Shown here: positions 34,955 to 46,735 of the stretch, piece by piece
Position numbering within the stretch: the first letter of the stretch is position 1
How the letters are laid out: each line of letters opens with the position of its first letter
Source: Atriophallophorus winterbourni
Lineage: Eukaryota > Platyhelminthes > Trematoda > Plagiorchiida > Microphallidae
Reading direction: 5' to 3'
DNA: 64,000 nucleotides
NCBI GenBank assembly: GCA_013407085.1
Contig: JACCGJ010000209.1
Location: forward strand, 1-64,000
Program-made: the position numbers and the translations under genes
Notes under the pieces: generated by a model
Databases searched by the model: none
Told to the model about the DNA's origin: nothing
What the model saw: the letters and a program-made list of their open reading frames with translations, nothing else

Positions 34955-35162
34955 ATGCATGAGCGTTGGCGTCCCTGGTGGATAAGGCTGGCACGAACAA
35001 TCTTCTTAATCACCTGTTGCCATATTTATTTAGGTCTGTTATTCACCAAATGCGTTTATGAACACACACTTGATCCGACCGATTCAACGAGAGACGTAAA
35101 TCAATTAAGAAGGTGGAATGGATTGGAAATTTCATTTTCAGACAACTCTTCTCTAAGTGTGC
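34955..35162 (+). CDS. Candidate first coding exon, membrane-anchored protein
   Basis: ATG at 34955 opens a frame ending at a consensus donor GTAAGT at 35163. The product starts MHERWRPWWIRLARTIFL and has an Arg-rich N terminus followed by a hydrophobic stretch (about residues 15-31, ending LGLLF), then a polar region with DPTDSTRDVNQLRRWNGLE and an N-glycosylation motif (NSS). That layout is typical of a type II signal anchor, for example of Golgi enzymes, or of a signal peptide. The exon ends in phase 1. No downstream exon could be identified. Confidence 0.45.
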
Positions 35163-35887
35163 GTAAGTCTTAGTGTCAACGTGAGTGTTATCAGTAAACA
35201 ATCGCAAGTACAAGGTGACTTGTTATAAAAGATCAGTATTTTGAAAAAAAATTGAAAATGCGTGTTTCGGTTGTAATGAGCTAGATCCAAGGTGCTACCC
35301 ATTTGAAGATTTGCGAAAAGAATCCGGATTAATAGCTGGTTCTAACAATTTTCGTGTTAATTAGGTACTGATAAAATTGGACTATACTGCTGCAAATCAT
35401 ATGTAACCAAAATAAAGTTATTTTTACTCTGTCTTTGACTGTTTGACTTGGAAGAATTTACCATCTACCGTTGCTCACTCCACTAGTTGCATGAATTTAA
35501 CCCTTTGTCTATGGCAATTGGATATACGTATTTTAATATATTTTATGTTATTCTGCTTAATTATGGCATAAATAAAACACATGATTAATTTTTATGGATC
35601 AGATGCCAGACGCTGCCTGACAAGTGCACTCCGATGGTGACTGAAGGTACCGACGGGAGCTACTGAGTAATCGACTGCTTGTTTGAGGTGGTAACTAGAG
35701 TTAACGTCAGTAGACAAAGGGTTATAATGAAATTAGACGAATTTTTATTGAATTATTCGTTTCCCGAGCACTTATATAATACCTATTCTAATTCCTTATA
35801 TTGTTTTATACACTTACAATTCAATTTTACCATATTATGGCTGTTGATAAGCTTGTTGTTTTTTAAAAACCTTAAATTACCTATATA
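35163..35887. other. Putative intron, no gene seen
   Basis: AT-rich. A 69-codon frame at 35679-35888 is hydrophobic and unrecognised. Confidence 0.3.
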
Positions 35888-36152
35888 AGGATATGAGCAC
35901 CACAATGCATTGGTCTTTTATATGCGCCTCGAGCGCTTGGCCAGGAATCACTTTGTGATTCTGTATTTGAACATCGTGGTTCTTTGTAAGAGCCCTATAT
36001 AACAGTGACATACAAGTTTAACTTTGTTTACCGCTTTTCCACTAGTTCAAGGCTCACTGAACCTGATCTTACTGTCTCCACCTGATGACGTCAAACAGCC
36101 AGAAACCGGTAGTGGTGTGTAAGGGATGGGGATGTGAGCACCACAATACATT
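35888..36152 (+). repeat. Hammerhead-repeat monomer
   Basis: Unit beginning ATATGAGCACCACAATGCAT (truncated at the cleavage end), with the GAATCACTTTGTGATTC hairpin, followed at its 3' end by the ribozyme and the start of a further unit. Confidence 0.75.
36072..36122 (+). ncRNA. Hammerhead ribozyme
   Basis: CTGATGA (36082-36088), stem-loop CGTCAAACAGCCA, GAAA (36102-36105), CCGGTA; predicted cleavage after A36111. Stem I CCAC/GTGG is four perfect pairs. Stem II is weakened by a U opposite C. Confidence 0.7.
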
Positions 36153-38689
36153 ACCTTGACCTTCGTTATTCTGTCTTCTTCAGTTGACTTCCTAACATCT
36201 ATCCTGTGTATCCGAGGCCGCACATAGGTGAGATTCCTGTATTCATCATGAAGTGGCTTAGCTCTATGGATTATGAAGAAGCTGTTGAAGCGGATGTATA
36301 ACGAGATATGCGATTAAATTTCACTACCGCGTTAGCTATGTATCCGACCGCTTCTTTCTTTCTATCGGCCGCCAAACCGTAAATATGCACAGTTTACATT
36401 TCGTTCCGCTAATAACGATTCGACCAAGCTATTTCGCATTTACTTTCGTCAATTTCGTGTTTATTTTCTGTTATTGTCAATTAACGACATCTTTATCTTT
36501 AAGGATTGTGCTAGTCACCCTTTTAAGGAATCCTGGAAAATATGACCAGGATAGGCTTATTGGGAGCATTAAATAGAGTTTGGCAAATTCAGTCGTCAAT
36601 GCCGAGCATCGATAAGTATTATTGGTCTTTATTTAGAAATACACATGTTGAATGTACGGCAAATGAATTCTAATTTTTCTATTTGTTTATTCCTTTCTCA
36701 ATTAACATTTAGAAAATTACATTTTCGTCGTTGTTTTGAAACATGTACATTCTCAGGGTTTTGAGTTGATATGCAAAATGTGGAGAAATAACTTGAATTA
36801 AGTAGAGATCAAAGCATATCCATGTGAGGGAAGATTATTTGAACTTTTAAAAATTATGAATATAAATCATGTTAAACCGGGTTATTCACGATGCCGATTT
36901 CATTTTGGGAGCAATTAGCTTAGCTGACTCGAGCATAGACATTATTGCATATTTCATTACTACTTAAAACCGATAGTAACATGAAAAATCTCATTTGTAA
37001 AGCAAAACAAAAGAGCCCAGTGGCGATAATGCCGGGAAACGATTGGTTTCGGGTCTGAAAGCTGTTTACAAAAGCTATGTTGATGATATTCCACGAACTT
37101 ATTTGTTTATCTCATTGTAGCATTCACTGGAGTATACTTAACTGGTAACTTGCAAGCCTCGAAATGCACATCAAAAATGTTCACAAATGGTCTTCACGAA
37201 GTTATGCCTACCTGTTATGTAGTTATAAAACACTGAAGAAGAATTACAATGAATTTCGACGAGATGAGCGAATAACCAAAAATGATCTGTGAATTAAACT
37301 TAATTTAAAATATTTTAATCAAAGCAATGTGTTTATTAAGCACAAGAAAAATCAAGAAACACACGCTTATCTTATATGAGCAAAACAATCAACCACAACA
37401 TCCATCCTCAAACATGTCTGTCCCAGTTGTCTCTTTGATCTGATTTGTTAGTTGATTTCGTGCCAACCTGTACCTTTCAAGCCCTCGCCACACAGGGCTT
37501 GTTTGACCGACATTGGCGAATTGCATCTCGTTCGATTGCGGCGGACTCACTTAATACTTCCGAAAGCCGAAATTATACGAGTCCATAATTGTCATCGTCA
37601 TCCGTCGCTTCGTGCTCTTGTGATATACCGGAGGGTGGAGTTCTGCATATCATTCGAAAGCTCATGAATAGCCCTCATCGCTAATGCACTTACACCGAAA
37701 CAATATGAATCCAGTCGGACATGAATTTTAACGGTCGAATTTCGGTGTATATGTTATCATTATCATTATTACATTCGCGCACAAGATAATCGAAACCACA
37801 GAGTTCATTCACGCATCCGTATTCACATAACTTTTCAGTTTACAGCATATTACTATTGTGTGCGTAAATCCAGTTGTTGACCATTAATACAAGTGTTGTA
37901 ATTGTGTATTGAAGCTGAATTGGATAAATTTTCATGAACTTTCGAAGTTTGTCCCTGGGAAATCTACTTTAATCTTATTTTCAGTTTGCAGATGAAAAGG
38001 GATCAAGTAATAAATTAAACATAATTATGTGGCAACATCATCTTTGTTTTCGCAACTTTTTATAACCCGACTCAGCATAATCTGTGCCAGCCAGTCAAAT
38101 AGCCATTTATGAACGCCGTGAAAGTAAGATCAGTTTAAATGAGTAACGAAACCAGGGTTAAATGAAAGACCAAATTTAGCATTGAAATTTGGTTTAAACT
38201 CAAGCCAAATAAAATAGAGACGTACCTGGACGCAACTCTATTAACAGCCAACATTAACAAATAATTAAGATAATACGGATTTGTGTTGGTGCAATGTATG
38301 GTTAATGTATGTTTCACATTCAAGTTTCAAGGATGTATGACCACAAAAAGCACATAGATTTATAATTACAATAGCATAGCAAATATTCGATTAATAAAAA
38401 GAAAGAACACATAATCATGCAATTACGTATAATCACGTGTAATCAGTTGAATAGTTAGCTTCAATCAATGCCAGGAATAGTCAAATCGCCATGCAACAAA
38501 TACGTTTCAAAATTTCTAACCAATGATTTGATGTTTGAAGCGGTAACAATAGTTTCGGAGAAAGTATTCCAAAAGATACAAAACCATACAGAATGAAAAT
38601 ATTGGCGACAGCTAATACAAAAATGTGAATTTGTAGTATCGCTGTGTTGTGACTCACGGTATTCTAAAAAATGTTTTAGAGGATGATGT
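36153..38689. other. No confident gene
   Basis: Mostly AT-rich. A GC-richer patch at 37440-37670 has two overlapping frames; one begins after a TTTGTTAG acceptor and reads LVDFVPTCTFQALATQGLFD before a stop. It could be a terminal exon but I cannot support it further. Confidence 0.35.
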
Positions 38690-39825
38690 GGGGCATGTCA
38701 TTATTACATTACTCAGAGGATAAGGGACTATCTTACTGATAGACACGTCAAAGTTCGCGTTGGAAGCACCTTATCTAGGAAAATAGACGTCACGAGTGGA
38801 GCTTCGCAAGGCTCGATGCTTATACATCTTCTATTCTTGGTGTATATGAACGATATAGTAGAGAATATTGGATGCAACTTGATATTATTTGCCGGTGATA
38901 TTAGAATATGGAAAAGTGTCAGGTCTGTTAATGACTGTATGGCATTACAACGGGATCTAAGCATCTTATTTCGTTGGTCCCAGTCAAATGAGTTACCATT
39001 TAACCCTGTCAAATGCTGCAGCTTGGAAAATCTATCACCACACGTATCAGCTTGGCACGCAAGATCTCGTCTGGACCACCGCAGAAAAAGATCTCGGTAT
39101 CTGGGTTTCGTTTAACCTTAAACCTGGACATCAAAGCCCCGCATGGTGTACAATAAAGCTTGCCGTATCTTGAGTCTTCTCAAAAGAATATTCCGGATTT
39201 TTACGCACGAAACCCTACCCGGGGTAATAAACACGTATATACATCCTGTGATGCAATATTCCATCCAAGCCTGGGCACCATTGCTAAGGAAGTATATCGA
39301 ACTACTCGACAGGATTAATCATCGAGCTGCAAAATTGGTCTCCCGGTACAGAAATTTGCCTTTCACAAAGCGAATGTTAAACCTGAACCTACACGATTTT
39401 ACCCAACGATGGATACGGAGTGACCTTCTGTTGGCATTCAAAATCTTACATACTAAAAACCATCCCCTTAAACACTTGCTAATGCCCAATGTCCTTATCT
39501 GAACACGAAAACAATCAAATGCTTTAAGCATTTCGCATTCTCGATTGGATATTCGTCGAAATGTTTTCTCGGTAAGAATTTGTTTCACTTGGAATATTTT
39601 GTTTGAATAAATCACACGATCAGAATCTGTTGAGGTTTTTGCTTCAAAACTCGATGAGTTTATGACCAACCATGCGTTATGCGAGTGTCTCTATTGATTT
39701 TTGAGATATTTTATATTTTGTTTTAGATATTCCATATACCTTGTCAGCCTATAGTTATTGTTAAGCATAATGCTTTTTCTACCATAAAATTTTCTGAGTT
39801 CTTAGTTCTGAGTTCTTGATAGTAA
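38690..39825 (+). mobile_element. CR1-like fragment (tail type TTCTGAG)
   Basis: Starts in reverse transcriptase (RDYLTDRHVKVRVGSTLSRK), then LLFLVYMNDIVENIGCNLIL and LFAGDIRIW. Motif C is FAGD, a loss of one catalytic Asp. The C-terminal frame 39143-39502 has YSIQAWAPLLRKYI and HDFTQRWIRSDLLLAFKILH. The 3' end at 39770-39820 repeats TTCTGAGTTCTTAG. Confidence 0.85.
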
Positions 39826-39892
39826 CCTCAAAATCAGGTATCAAATGTATATTAATGACGTTTTTATCAGTTCACTCAATTCATAAATTCCC

Positions 39893-40413
39893 CTATTCCA
39901 ATCCATTTAGACACGTTTCAATTTCATTCTCAGCAGTATTTGCCTCCGAGGCTATCACTGTCGGTCTAGCCTTGCAATTCTGGCTGGCGTAACAGACACC
40001 AGGGAAAGTATCTCGATAATAATTGCTTCCTAATCCGTGGTCAGCGATTTGTCGCACTTTGCATGCACGTTTGTCGAATAAGCGTAACTGGTGATAATCC
40101 TTGCCTTTTGACTTTCCGCCTGATGACAAACCGCGCCTTTTTTTCTGTCTCATCCGGACACGGTAGTTTTCAGCACATTTCAGATGAGTGTGAACAAGCA
40201 GTGGTTCTGTCGATCGATCGATAGTGAATAGCGTGAGCGCGGCAAAATGAGCCATCACGAATAAGAGCAAAATCGAAATTAACTTTGCAATACACTCCAG
40301 CAGTTTCATCGCAGGTTGTTGAAAATATATCAAGTTGATGTGCAAGAATAAGCTCCTTCTGATGACGCTAATCCCTTTGAAGACTTTAAGAGTATTAGGC
40401 TCGCGTAGATCCG
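39893..40413 (-). CDS. Candidate secreted/membrane protein, last exon
   Basis: About 173 open codons to a TAG, unusual in this AT-rich setting. From an internal ATG (40309) it starts MKLLECIAKLISILLLF, a hydrophobic segment that could be a signal peptide or membrane helix. Then follow RMRQKKRRGLSSGG, a strongly basic furin-like site, and a Cys-containing tail (RACKVRQIADHGLG, FPGVCYASQNCKARP, ETCLNG). The acceptor TTTGTTAG ends at 40414 and its phase fits the donor of the signal-peptide exon at 41582-41651. Alternatively translation starts at 40309 and the upstream exon is unrelated. Family not recognised. Confidence 0.5.
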
Positions 40414-41039
40414 CTAACAAATCACAAAAGCCCGAATTTGTATGTATTATCGGATACCGCTACGAAAGTTGTACATTCCGAAAGCTGACTTCGAGAGGAT
40501 TCCAGTTCGGTATAATATATATAAGAGTAAGAATAATATATCCTCATATTCGGGAGATCGATATAATGCAAACCGCACTGCACATAGATGTGGCTTTCTT
40601 GTGAATCCAATTATCATATTCTATAAATCGTTCTGATTTGAAAACTTGATGCCATATTCTCAGTTACATGCACCATCATCACACGTACACAAGGTTCCGC
40701 ATGCCTTGGAACAGTGAATAAATAGTTAAGACGGTATGAACTTGTAAGCCACAGTTTGATAATGCTAGCAAGACCAAGACTACACACGTGTAGATGACTT
40801 AGACCCATTAGCCTCAACGAAAAATCGGTATTTGCATGTGAATTGAAATTTCTTGTCTTAGTGACTTACTGTAGCACGATGTGATTTTGTTCAATGATTT
40901 GAAACAAAAGGTTTTCCGGTATTCACTTTTTAACATGCATCAAACTGCATTCACTTCATAGAAATCCGTACTTAGCAATTGACTGCATTAAGTTTGAGAC
41001 CAATTGTGTGGTCGTGATGCAGAGAATGTCAGATGAAAT

Positions 41040-41112
41040 CAGTTAGAGCAGTTTCGGGAAACCGTCATTTTATGACACAGAAGCTTCGTCAGACTAAGTG
41101 TGATAGTCAGGA
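41040..41112 (-). ncRNA. PLE-type hammerhead remnant
   Basis: Minus strand: CTGACGA (41092-41086), AGCTTCTGTGTCA, then an altered stem II with its own TCAT/ATGA hairpin, GAAAC (41055-41051). The flanking CTAACTG resembles the sequence after the ribozyme in the two PLE copies. Stem II no longer matches the PLE consensus. Confidence 0.5.
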
Positions 41113-41274
41113 CAGGACACATGACTAAGCAGCATCTCAATCACCAACTCTGTTCCACGCATCATATAGTGATCCTAGGAGGATGACAACGAGCAGTGGT
41201 TGATTTACCTAATACGGTCAGGTTGGTTTGACAAAATCACATGTGTAAAAGGACTTAGTTACCCGGGTTATCGT

Positions 41275-41335
41275 TAAACCATGTTTGACGAAGCCTCTCT
41301 ACCAGAAACGTTACGATAAACTTGCTGTGACTTAA
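41275..41335 (+). ncRNA. PLE-type hammerhead remnant, opposite direction
   Basis: TTGACGA (41285-41291), AGCCTCTCTACCA, GAAACGTTACG (41305-41315). First core base mutated and stem II lost. With the minus-strand copy 190 bases away it forms an inverted pair without any PLE protein between. Confidence 0.55.
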
Positions 41336-41581
41336 ATTCACGATTAATTGGTTATCGCGTACTAGAATCATCTACTCATTTTGCTTAATATCAACCATTC
41401 GTTCAGCTATAAAATGAATGCAGAAAACTTTAACACCGAAACACATTAATCAACAATTTGTTAAAATTTATAGCTTCACGTTGTGAATTAATATAAAGAT
41501 ATGATATTTTCTCGCATCTTGCTCATAAACTCTAGCATTATATTGCACTCGTTAAGAATATCAATTGATAATAATGCTCAC

Positions 41582-41651
41582 CAGCGGGAAGTCTTCCGAT
41601 GGCACTGACAATTAATAGCAAAAGCAACAGTGCACGAGGAACGGCGAACAT
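41582..41651 (-). CDS. Signal-peptide exon (candidate first coding exon)
   Basis: ATG at 41651-41649 encodes MFAVPRALLLLLLIVSAIGR then LPA, a textbook signal peptide, and runs into a donor GTGAGC (41581-41576). The exon ends after one base of a codon (phase 1). The acceptor at 40414 supplies the two missing bases and keeps the 39893-40413 frame open, so the pair could be one gene with an intron of about 1.17 kb that contains the PLE remnants. Confidence 0.5.
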
Positions 41652-44300
41652 TTTAACTTTATTCTGCGAGCATGGCTTGATCTCTATATTGTAATCTCAA
41701 CCAATGAAAATTATGTTGTATTATTTCAACGTATAGGCAGTCATGATACTAAAATAAACCCGATTTGTTATGATGTGCTGCTCCATTGATGACCTAGTGT
41801 AAGCTGGTTTACGCAGAGGAGTGTTTTTATTGATCAACAATGTTCAGTCCTTTGCATTTGTCTTGATGCTTCCGTTGAGTGAATATTAAAAAATATTCTT
41901 TTGGCTAGATGAAAGATGCCAATTTGGTCTAATCAACTAACAGCATTCATTGCAGATGATTCCGTGTTTTAAATTTACTTGTCCGGAAAATAAAAAAGTA
42001 CTTGAATATTAGCCTGACATTTAAATCAAAATATTAAATCTCTGCGGCTCATTCGCTGAACCGGAATCTCTCTGTGAGACTGTATTTGTACACAATAATT
42101 AGTCAAACGAACCCTAGTGAAAAAGGGTTTCAATGCAATGTTCTCTTATTCATTGCAGTTCCTTGAAGTCTTCAGTATGCGGTGCAGAGCTACTTTTTCT
42201 ACTAAGTACAAGAAGTGACATGATGAAACATGCCGATTCTGGTAATACTTTGTTGAATCCGTTTCCTAATGTAGACCTGATTAGTAGGAGAAAATATACC
42301 ACATATATATACGCCTCAGAATTTGAAAAACATGAATTTTCGAATCCATTTTACAGAAATAGTTATATCAAATAGTACTTTAATTTGTATTGTAGACCGC
42401 AATGTGATTATAATACATGATGAGAATACGACTGGCAACACACAAACATATTGGTGATGGAACTCAATCCACGAAAATGTAAAATTAGGAAAATAAACCT
42501 AGGACTGATATCTAAAATAGGTGTCCAATTTTCCCCCATTTCTACGGTAGGCATTAATTGCTTTCAAGAACTATTGAACTAACCAAAGAAGATGGTATTA
42601 AAGAAGAATGTAAACGCTTTCTTCGATGATATATAACATTTCAGCGTTGAGTCAATGTTTTCTAAAAATAAAACACGCAATTACGGAGAGATAAAAGCAA
42701 AACAAAACACACAAAATTATCATGGAAATTGACATTATTATTACGTTGTTTCTGACCAAATGATCTAAATCACACTCAAATATGCTTTTTAAGTCACCAA
42801 ACGAGAAAATCATCACTAAGTTGGTCAGAGTATAATAAGCTGTTAACAAAATGGTCGCTTTATCAATACAAATCCATTCATTTGACACTCCGGTCAGCGT
42901 GTCTGAGTGGAGGCAGTCATTCTAACGACCTATCTCGTCAAAAGGACTAGGCAAATGTATCTACTTTTGTTTTCTATTTTTTACAATTTTTATTAATAAT
43001 AGTCATTAGCCGGATGTTAAATTAGTTCATGCAAAGCCACTTAATAAGGCTTCTTGGTGTTTCATTTTAACGATTTAAAAATCTAACGGATCGAAAGATT
43101 TCAAGCGCGATAGTCCAGGTCAAGGATATGCAGAATCACATGAAAGCCGTATTGAATGGCCTCGTTTTTTCTTCATAAGCCGCGCTGGCTAGCGTGTGCT
43201 TCAACATGTGGTCAAGCCAGAACAACCAGCAAATGAAACGGAAAATTTGTGAATCATTCATTTAGATGATACGTTCATGGTTTCGTTAGCACAATCGAGC
43301 AACACTAAAACCGGCCGTCGATGCAGCGAAAAGATACTAGGTTTAGATTATAGTTTGAGTTGCCAGTGTAAGTGAGCAAATTTTGTATAATATGGATGAC
43401 ATCAACATCGTGATTTCCTTTTATATTTCCGTCTTCAAATGTGTTTGCTCCCCCAAACAGTTGCAATTCATACATCAATTGCAGACAGCAAGTTCAGTTG
43501 CCTTGAGGTACGTCTAAGCTATAAGACATCTGTCGTTACAGCCAAGTGCAGATCGAACTTAAGGATAGCTGTGTACCCACCATGCATCATAGCTGTCACA
43601 AAGCTATTCAAATATCTATTAAGTTACCGAAAACCAACTAGATAGCCAAGCCTTCTGTCATAAAGCTTCATCGACTAGAAACATTGCATTAGGCGCAGGG
43701 CGATTTTCTGCTGCAAGATATTTCATAGCACTGCGTAAGAGTATGAATCAGTGCTGGTAAGAATATTCAATTCACGATATCACTCATCACTGAACACGTA
43801 TTATAAGACAATCTACTGATCAAAGTAGAGCTGCGAAACCTAGCAAATCAATAATTCAATAAAGTGAGTTCATGAATTGTTAACTTGGAGATAAAAATCA
43901 ATTAAAATCCACAACAGAGGTGAAACCGTGATATCAGTGTATGAGAGACACGAAAATATCTTATCTATCGAATATACAATGACAATGAATACTGTAGTTT
44001 ATACAGAAAATCCACACTATCAATGGAAAAAAACGAGAGTTTGTAGGCAAAACGTTTGTAATATATTCTGTTATGAATATCTTGGTGTAATAATTTCATT
44101 ACTCATATTCAAGAAATGCCAGAAATCTGCATAAATATGACATTCTGTGGGCTGAAACCAGAATGCATTTTGATATTGTGGAGGGGCGAAGTACAATAGC
44201 TGTATGAATCCGCGTTGATGTCTTGAAAATTCCTCTTTCGGTCGAGCAAGATCAAACGAACTGGAGAAATTTGTTTCCCACCCGTGTTCCTTATCAAGTT
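41652..44300. other. No confident gene
   Basis: AT-rich. 42133-42375 (plus) is an 80-codon frame with an internal TTCATTGCAG acceptor and a protein-like composition (SVCGAELLFLLSTRSDMMKH, FPNVDLISRRKYTTY) ending in TAG; it may be a terminal exon, but it is unrecognised. The remainder shows nothing. Confidence 0.35.
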
Positions 44301-44831
44301 TTTTGTGTCATATTTTTCCCGTGATATTTTTTGTATGTTCTTTAAATTAAAAATAACATTTAAACTAAATGTTAAATCTGTGAGAGTTTTCTTTCTCGAA
44401 CATTGTTCCTTTGTTTAACTGCGCTTGGGCTTCCGCACCTTTTTATTTGTCCGTTACCCGTGTTTACCGTTATTGGAAAACGGTATTTTTGTGTGCTCTC
44501 AACTGAGCTGTTTGACTTCCGTTTATTGGACACGTTTTGTTTGCATTGAAAGCTGTATTCGATTACCGTTGAGGTTTGTTATATTTTGCTTGTTAATCGT
44601 CTTCGTCAATATAGTACAGCGTAAATTGACGTATTGTTCTGATTTGGGATCGATTCGTAAACGCTCGTCACTCCCGGCATAAGAATCTGGTGGCTTGTAG
44701 CAGGCAATTAGTTTCCGTGACAGAAACTATTCCCCAGTGACGATTTGGTCGCTACAATATCTATGAGTGCTATTAACGAGCTTCCGGAGGGTCTGCAGTT
44801 CACCATCCTCAGGCAAAAAACAGGTCCCTGA
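44300..44831 (+). mobile_element. LTR-like sequence with start of a gag-like frame
   Basis: A block rich in T and CG beginning TGTCATATTTTTCCCG and ending near CACTCCCGGCATAA, then a leader and an ATG at 44763 opening MSAINELPEGLQFTILRQK before a stop. The layout (LTR, leader, short gag start) suggests a broken LTR retrotransposon. No second LTR was found and no primer-binding site could be proved. Confidence 0.35.
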
Positions 44832-45424
44832 AGCGCCGTCAAGACCGATGACAAGAATCGTGAACCTTTAATAACTTGGTGTTCGGAAGAATCGCATTAA
44901 ACCGGTTCGCGCGTGAAAACATCTTTGGAATCATGAGGAGATGGACAATGTCAACCGCTTTCGAAGATATGTAATTTGTCAAAGTTGGTAAAAACGAGCC
45001 ATAAATGATGATGGCTTCAAGTGTACCGTTTGGTATGAAATCGATGGACAAATCACATCGAAATGACGAACGAGACAGGCATTTTCAGGTCAATGTTGCG
45101 GTTACGTGATTTGCATAAGTAAGATGGGCATGCATATTGTTTTTCATCATACGCGTTTGCCAAATAAGCTTGCTCTCAGGTATGTTGGGATTTATGGGTG
45201 AACAGAATTAGCGTTACACAGGTTGGCCGCGGGGATTTTTCGGGACACGATTATCAATTGGCCGTGAAACGCTGGTGGGGAATGTGCAGTTAATAATGTT
45301 AGATCAAGTTTCCCGACACTGGCCCGCAATTGCACTCGGAAATGGATTAAAATACGGAATCTGGCTTGGAGAAACCATCGCCAGTAAACCAATGAAACAA
45401 CTGAGAGACCTTTCAAACACTAAG

Positions 45425-46005
45425 AAACCATGTCATTAAACTTATTGTGAAGGCAAAATACAGTATCAAGCTGATATACTGTTTAAAATAAAACGAAATC
45501 CAAAGTCCTTTTACCGGAGAGTGAAAAAGCAGTCTTCGGTGAAACCAGGAGTTGCAGATTTACGGACGCGCTCTGAAATGACAGCCAACGCAGCTGACAC
45601 CCCGGATGTTTTCGTGAACTATCGTGCGACAGTATTTTGTCCACAAGAATGCGTTGTTATTAAATTAAAGTGTCGCCTCCTGTCCCACTGGACACAATAA
45701 TTATTACCAGAGAAGAGGTACTTGGAACTCTTCTATCCTTTAATCCCAGAAAATCTTGTGGTTCTGTTGAAATTACCCCAAATATACTGCCATTTTGCAG
45801 TCGAAAGCAGAAGTTGGAACTTTATGGTGTCGCTAAAAAACTATTATCCTGCTCAGAAAATTACCTGACTGATCTGCTTGTTCAAGTCTTTATGGATGGT
45901 GCTTTGTCAAAGTCCTGTCCAGGCAATATTAAATATTTTTCGGTTGAAAAATCATTTGACTCTATAATGAGAAAAGCGTCGAACATATATACGTATAATT
46001 AATAT
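45425..46005 (+). mobile_element. CR1-like fragment
   Basis: In several frames: PSVKPGVADLRTR-like linker, then VPLDTIIITREEVLGTLLSF and NPRKSCGSVEITPNIL (usually SAGPDGITP). It jumps by deletion to LYGVAKKLLSCSENYLTDLL, a piece of reverse transcriptase, and stops. Confidence 0.65.
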
Positions 46006-46439
46006 GAGTTAATCCCAATGACTGGGGTAATGGAGAGAAATGATTTGTCAGTGGGTGGGGCATATAATCTCATATAATCGTTAACTTTGATTTGAATAAA
46101 GTTAATTTGGTGGAGTTTACCACATTTACAGGCATCGAGTTTCAAACGAATCAGACGGGCACTGAATATGAAAACATGTGGTAGTTCTGCTTGGAGTGTA
46201 TGAAATGCAACATACAACCATGACCTCTGATCTCTCCAACAGTTCGAAATTGAAATAAATTATTCAGCGAGTGAGCAACAGTATTAGGAACGTCATATCG
46301 AATGACAAGATCGCCTCACATTTAATTTTTGCCAGAATTCTCAAGCCCAGTCGTATTGGGCGCTCAACATCTGGCATATTTCGACCGAAGCCTTCTAACT
46401 ATGCTTAGCACTCGTATATATCAATAACTTCACGATCCG

Positions 46440-46735
46440 CTGATACGCTTCCACATTTTTGTGTCACAATCAAACGGAATGGTTTTGCCATCATTAGATG
46501 TTGGTAAATCATTCATGTAGATTAGGAACAGTACAGGTCCAAGCGCCGGTCCTTACGGAACACCGCTAGAGACATCGATTTGCTTCGACAATAGATCATC
46601 CACATGAACTCAGATTTATCCTACGCTAAACTAGTTTCGTATCCATTCATATATTTTCACAACAACACACTCTCTGTAAATTGTTCACGAGTAAATTATG
46701 ATCGAAATTGATCGCGCTACGTAGTGTATACGAAA
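46440..46735 (-). mobile_element. CR1-like reverse transcriptase fragment
   Basis: Minus strand: INFDHNLLVNNLQRVC (motif A region), then DVSSGVP-stop-GPALGPVLFLIYMNDLP (motif B), ending near a DCDTKMW motif C remnant. Both ends truncated. Confidence 0.7.

Noticed and set aside
40127..40160. CTGATGA near 40120 as another hammerhead
   Set aside because: No GAAA box at the right distance and no stem I; it lies inside the candidate coding exon.
42144..42375. CGAEL segment resembling the B chain of insulin-like growth factors
   Set aside because: The second B-chain Cys is absent at the required spacing and no A chain follows; the similarity is five residues only.
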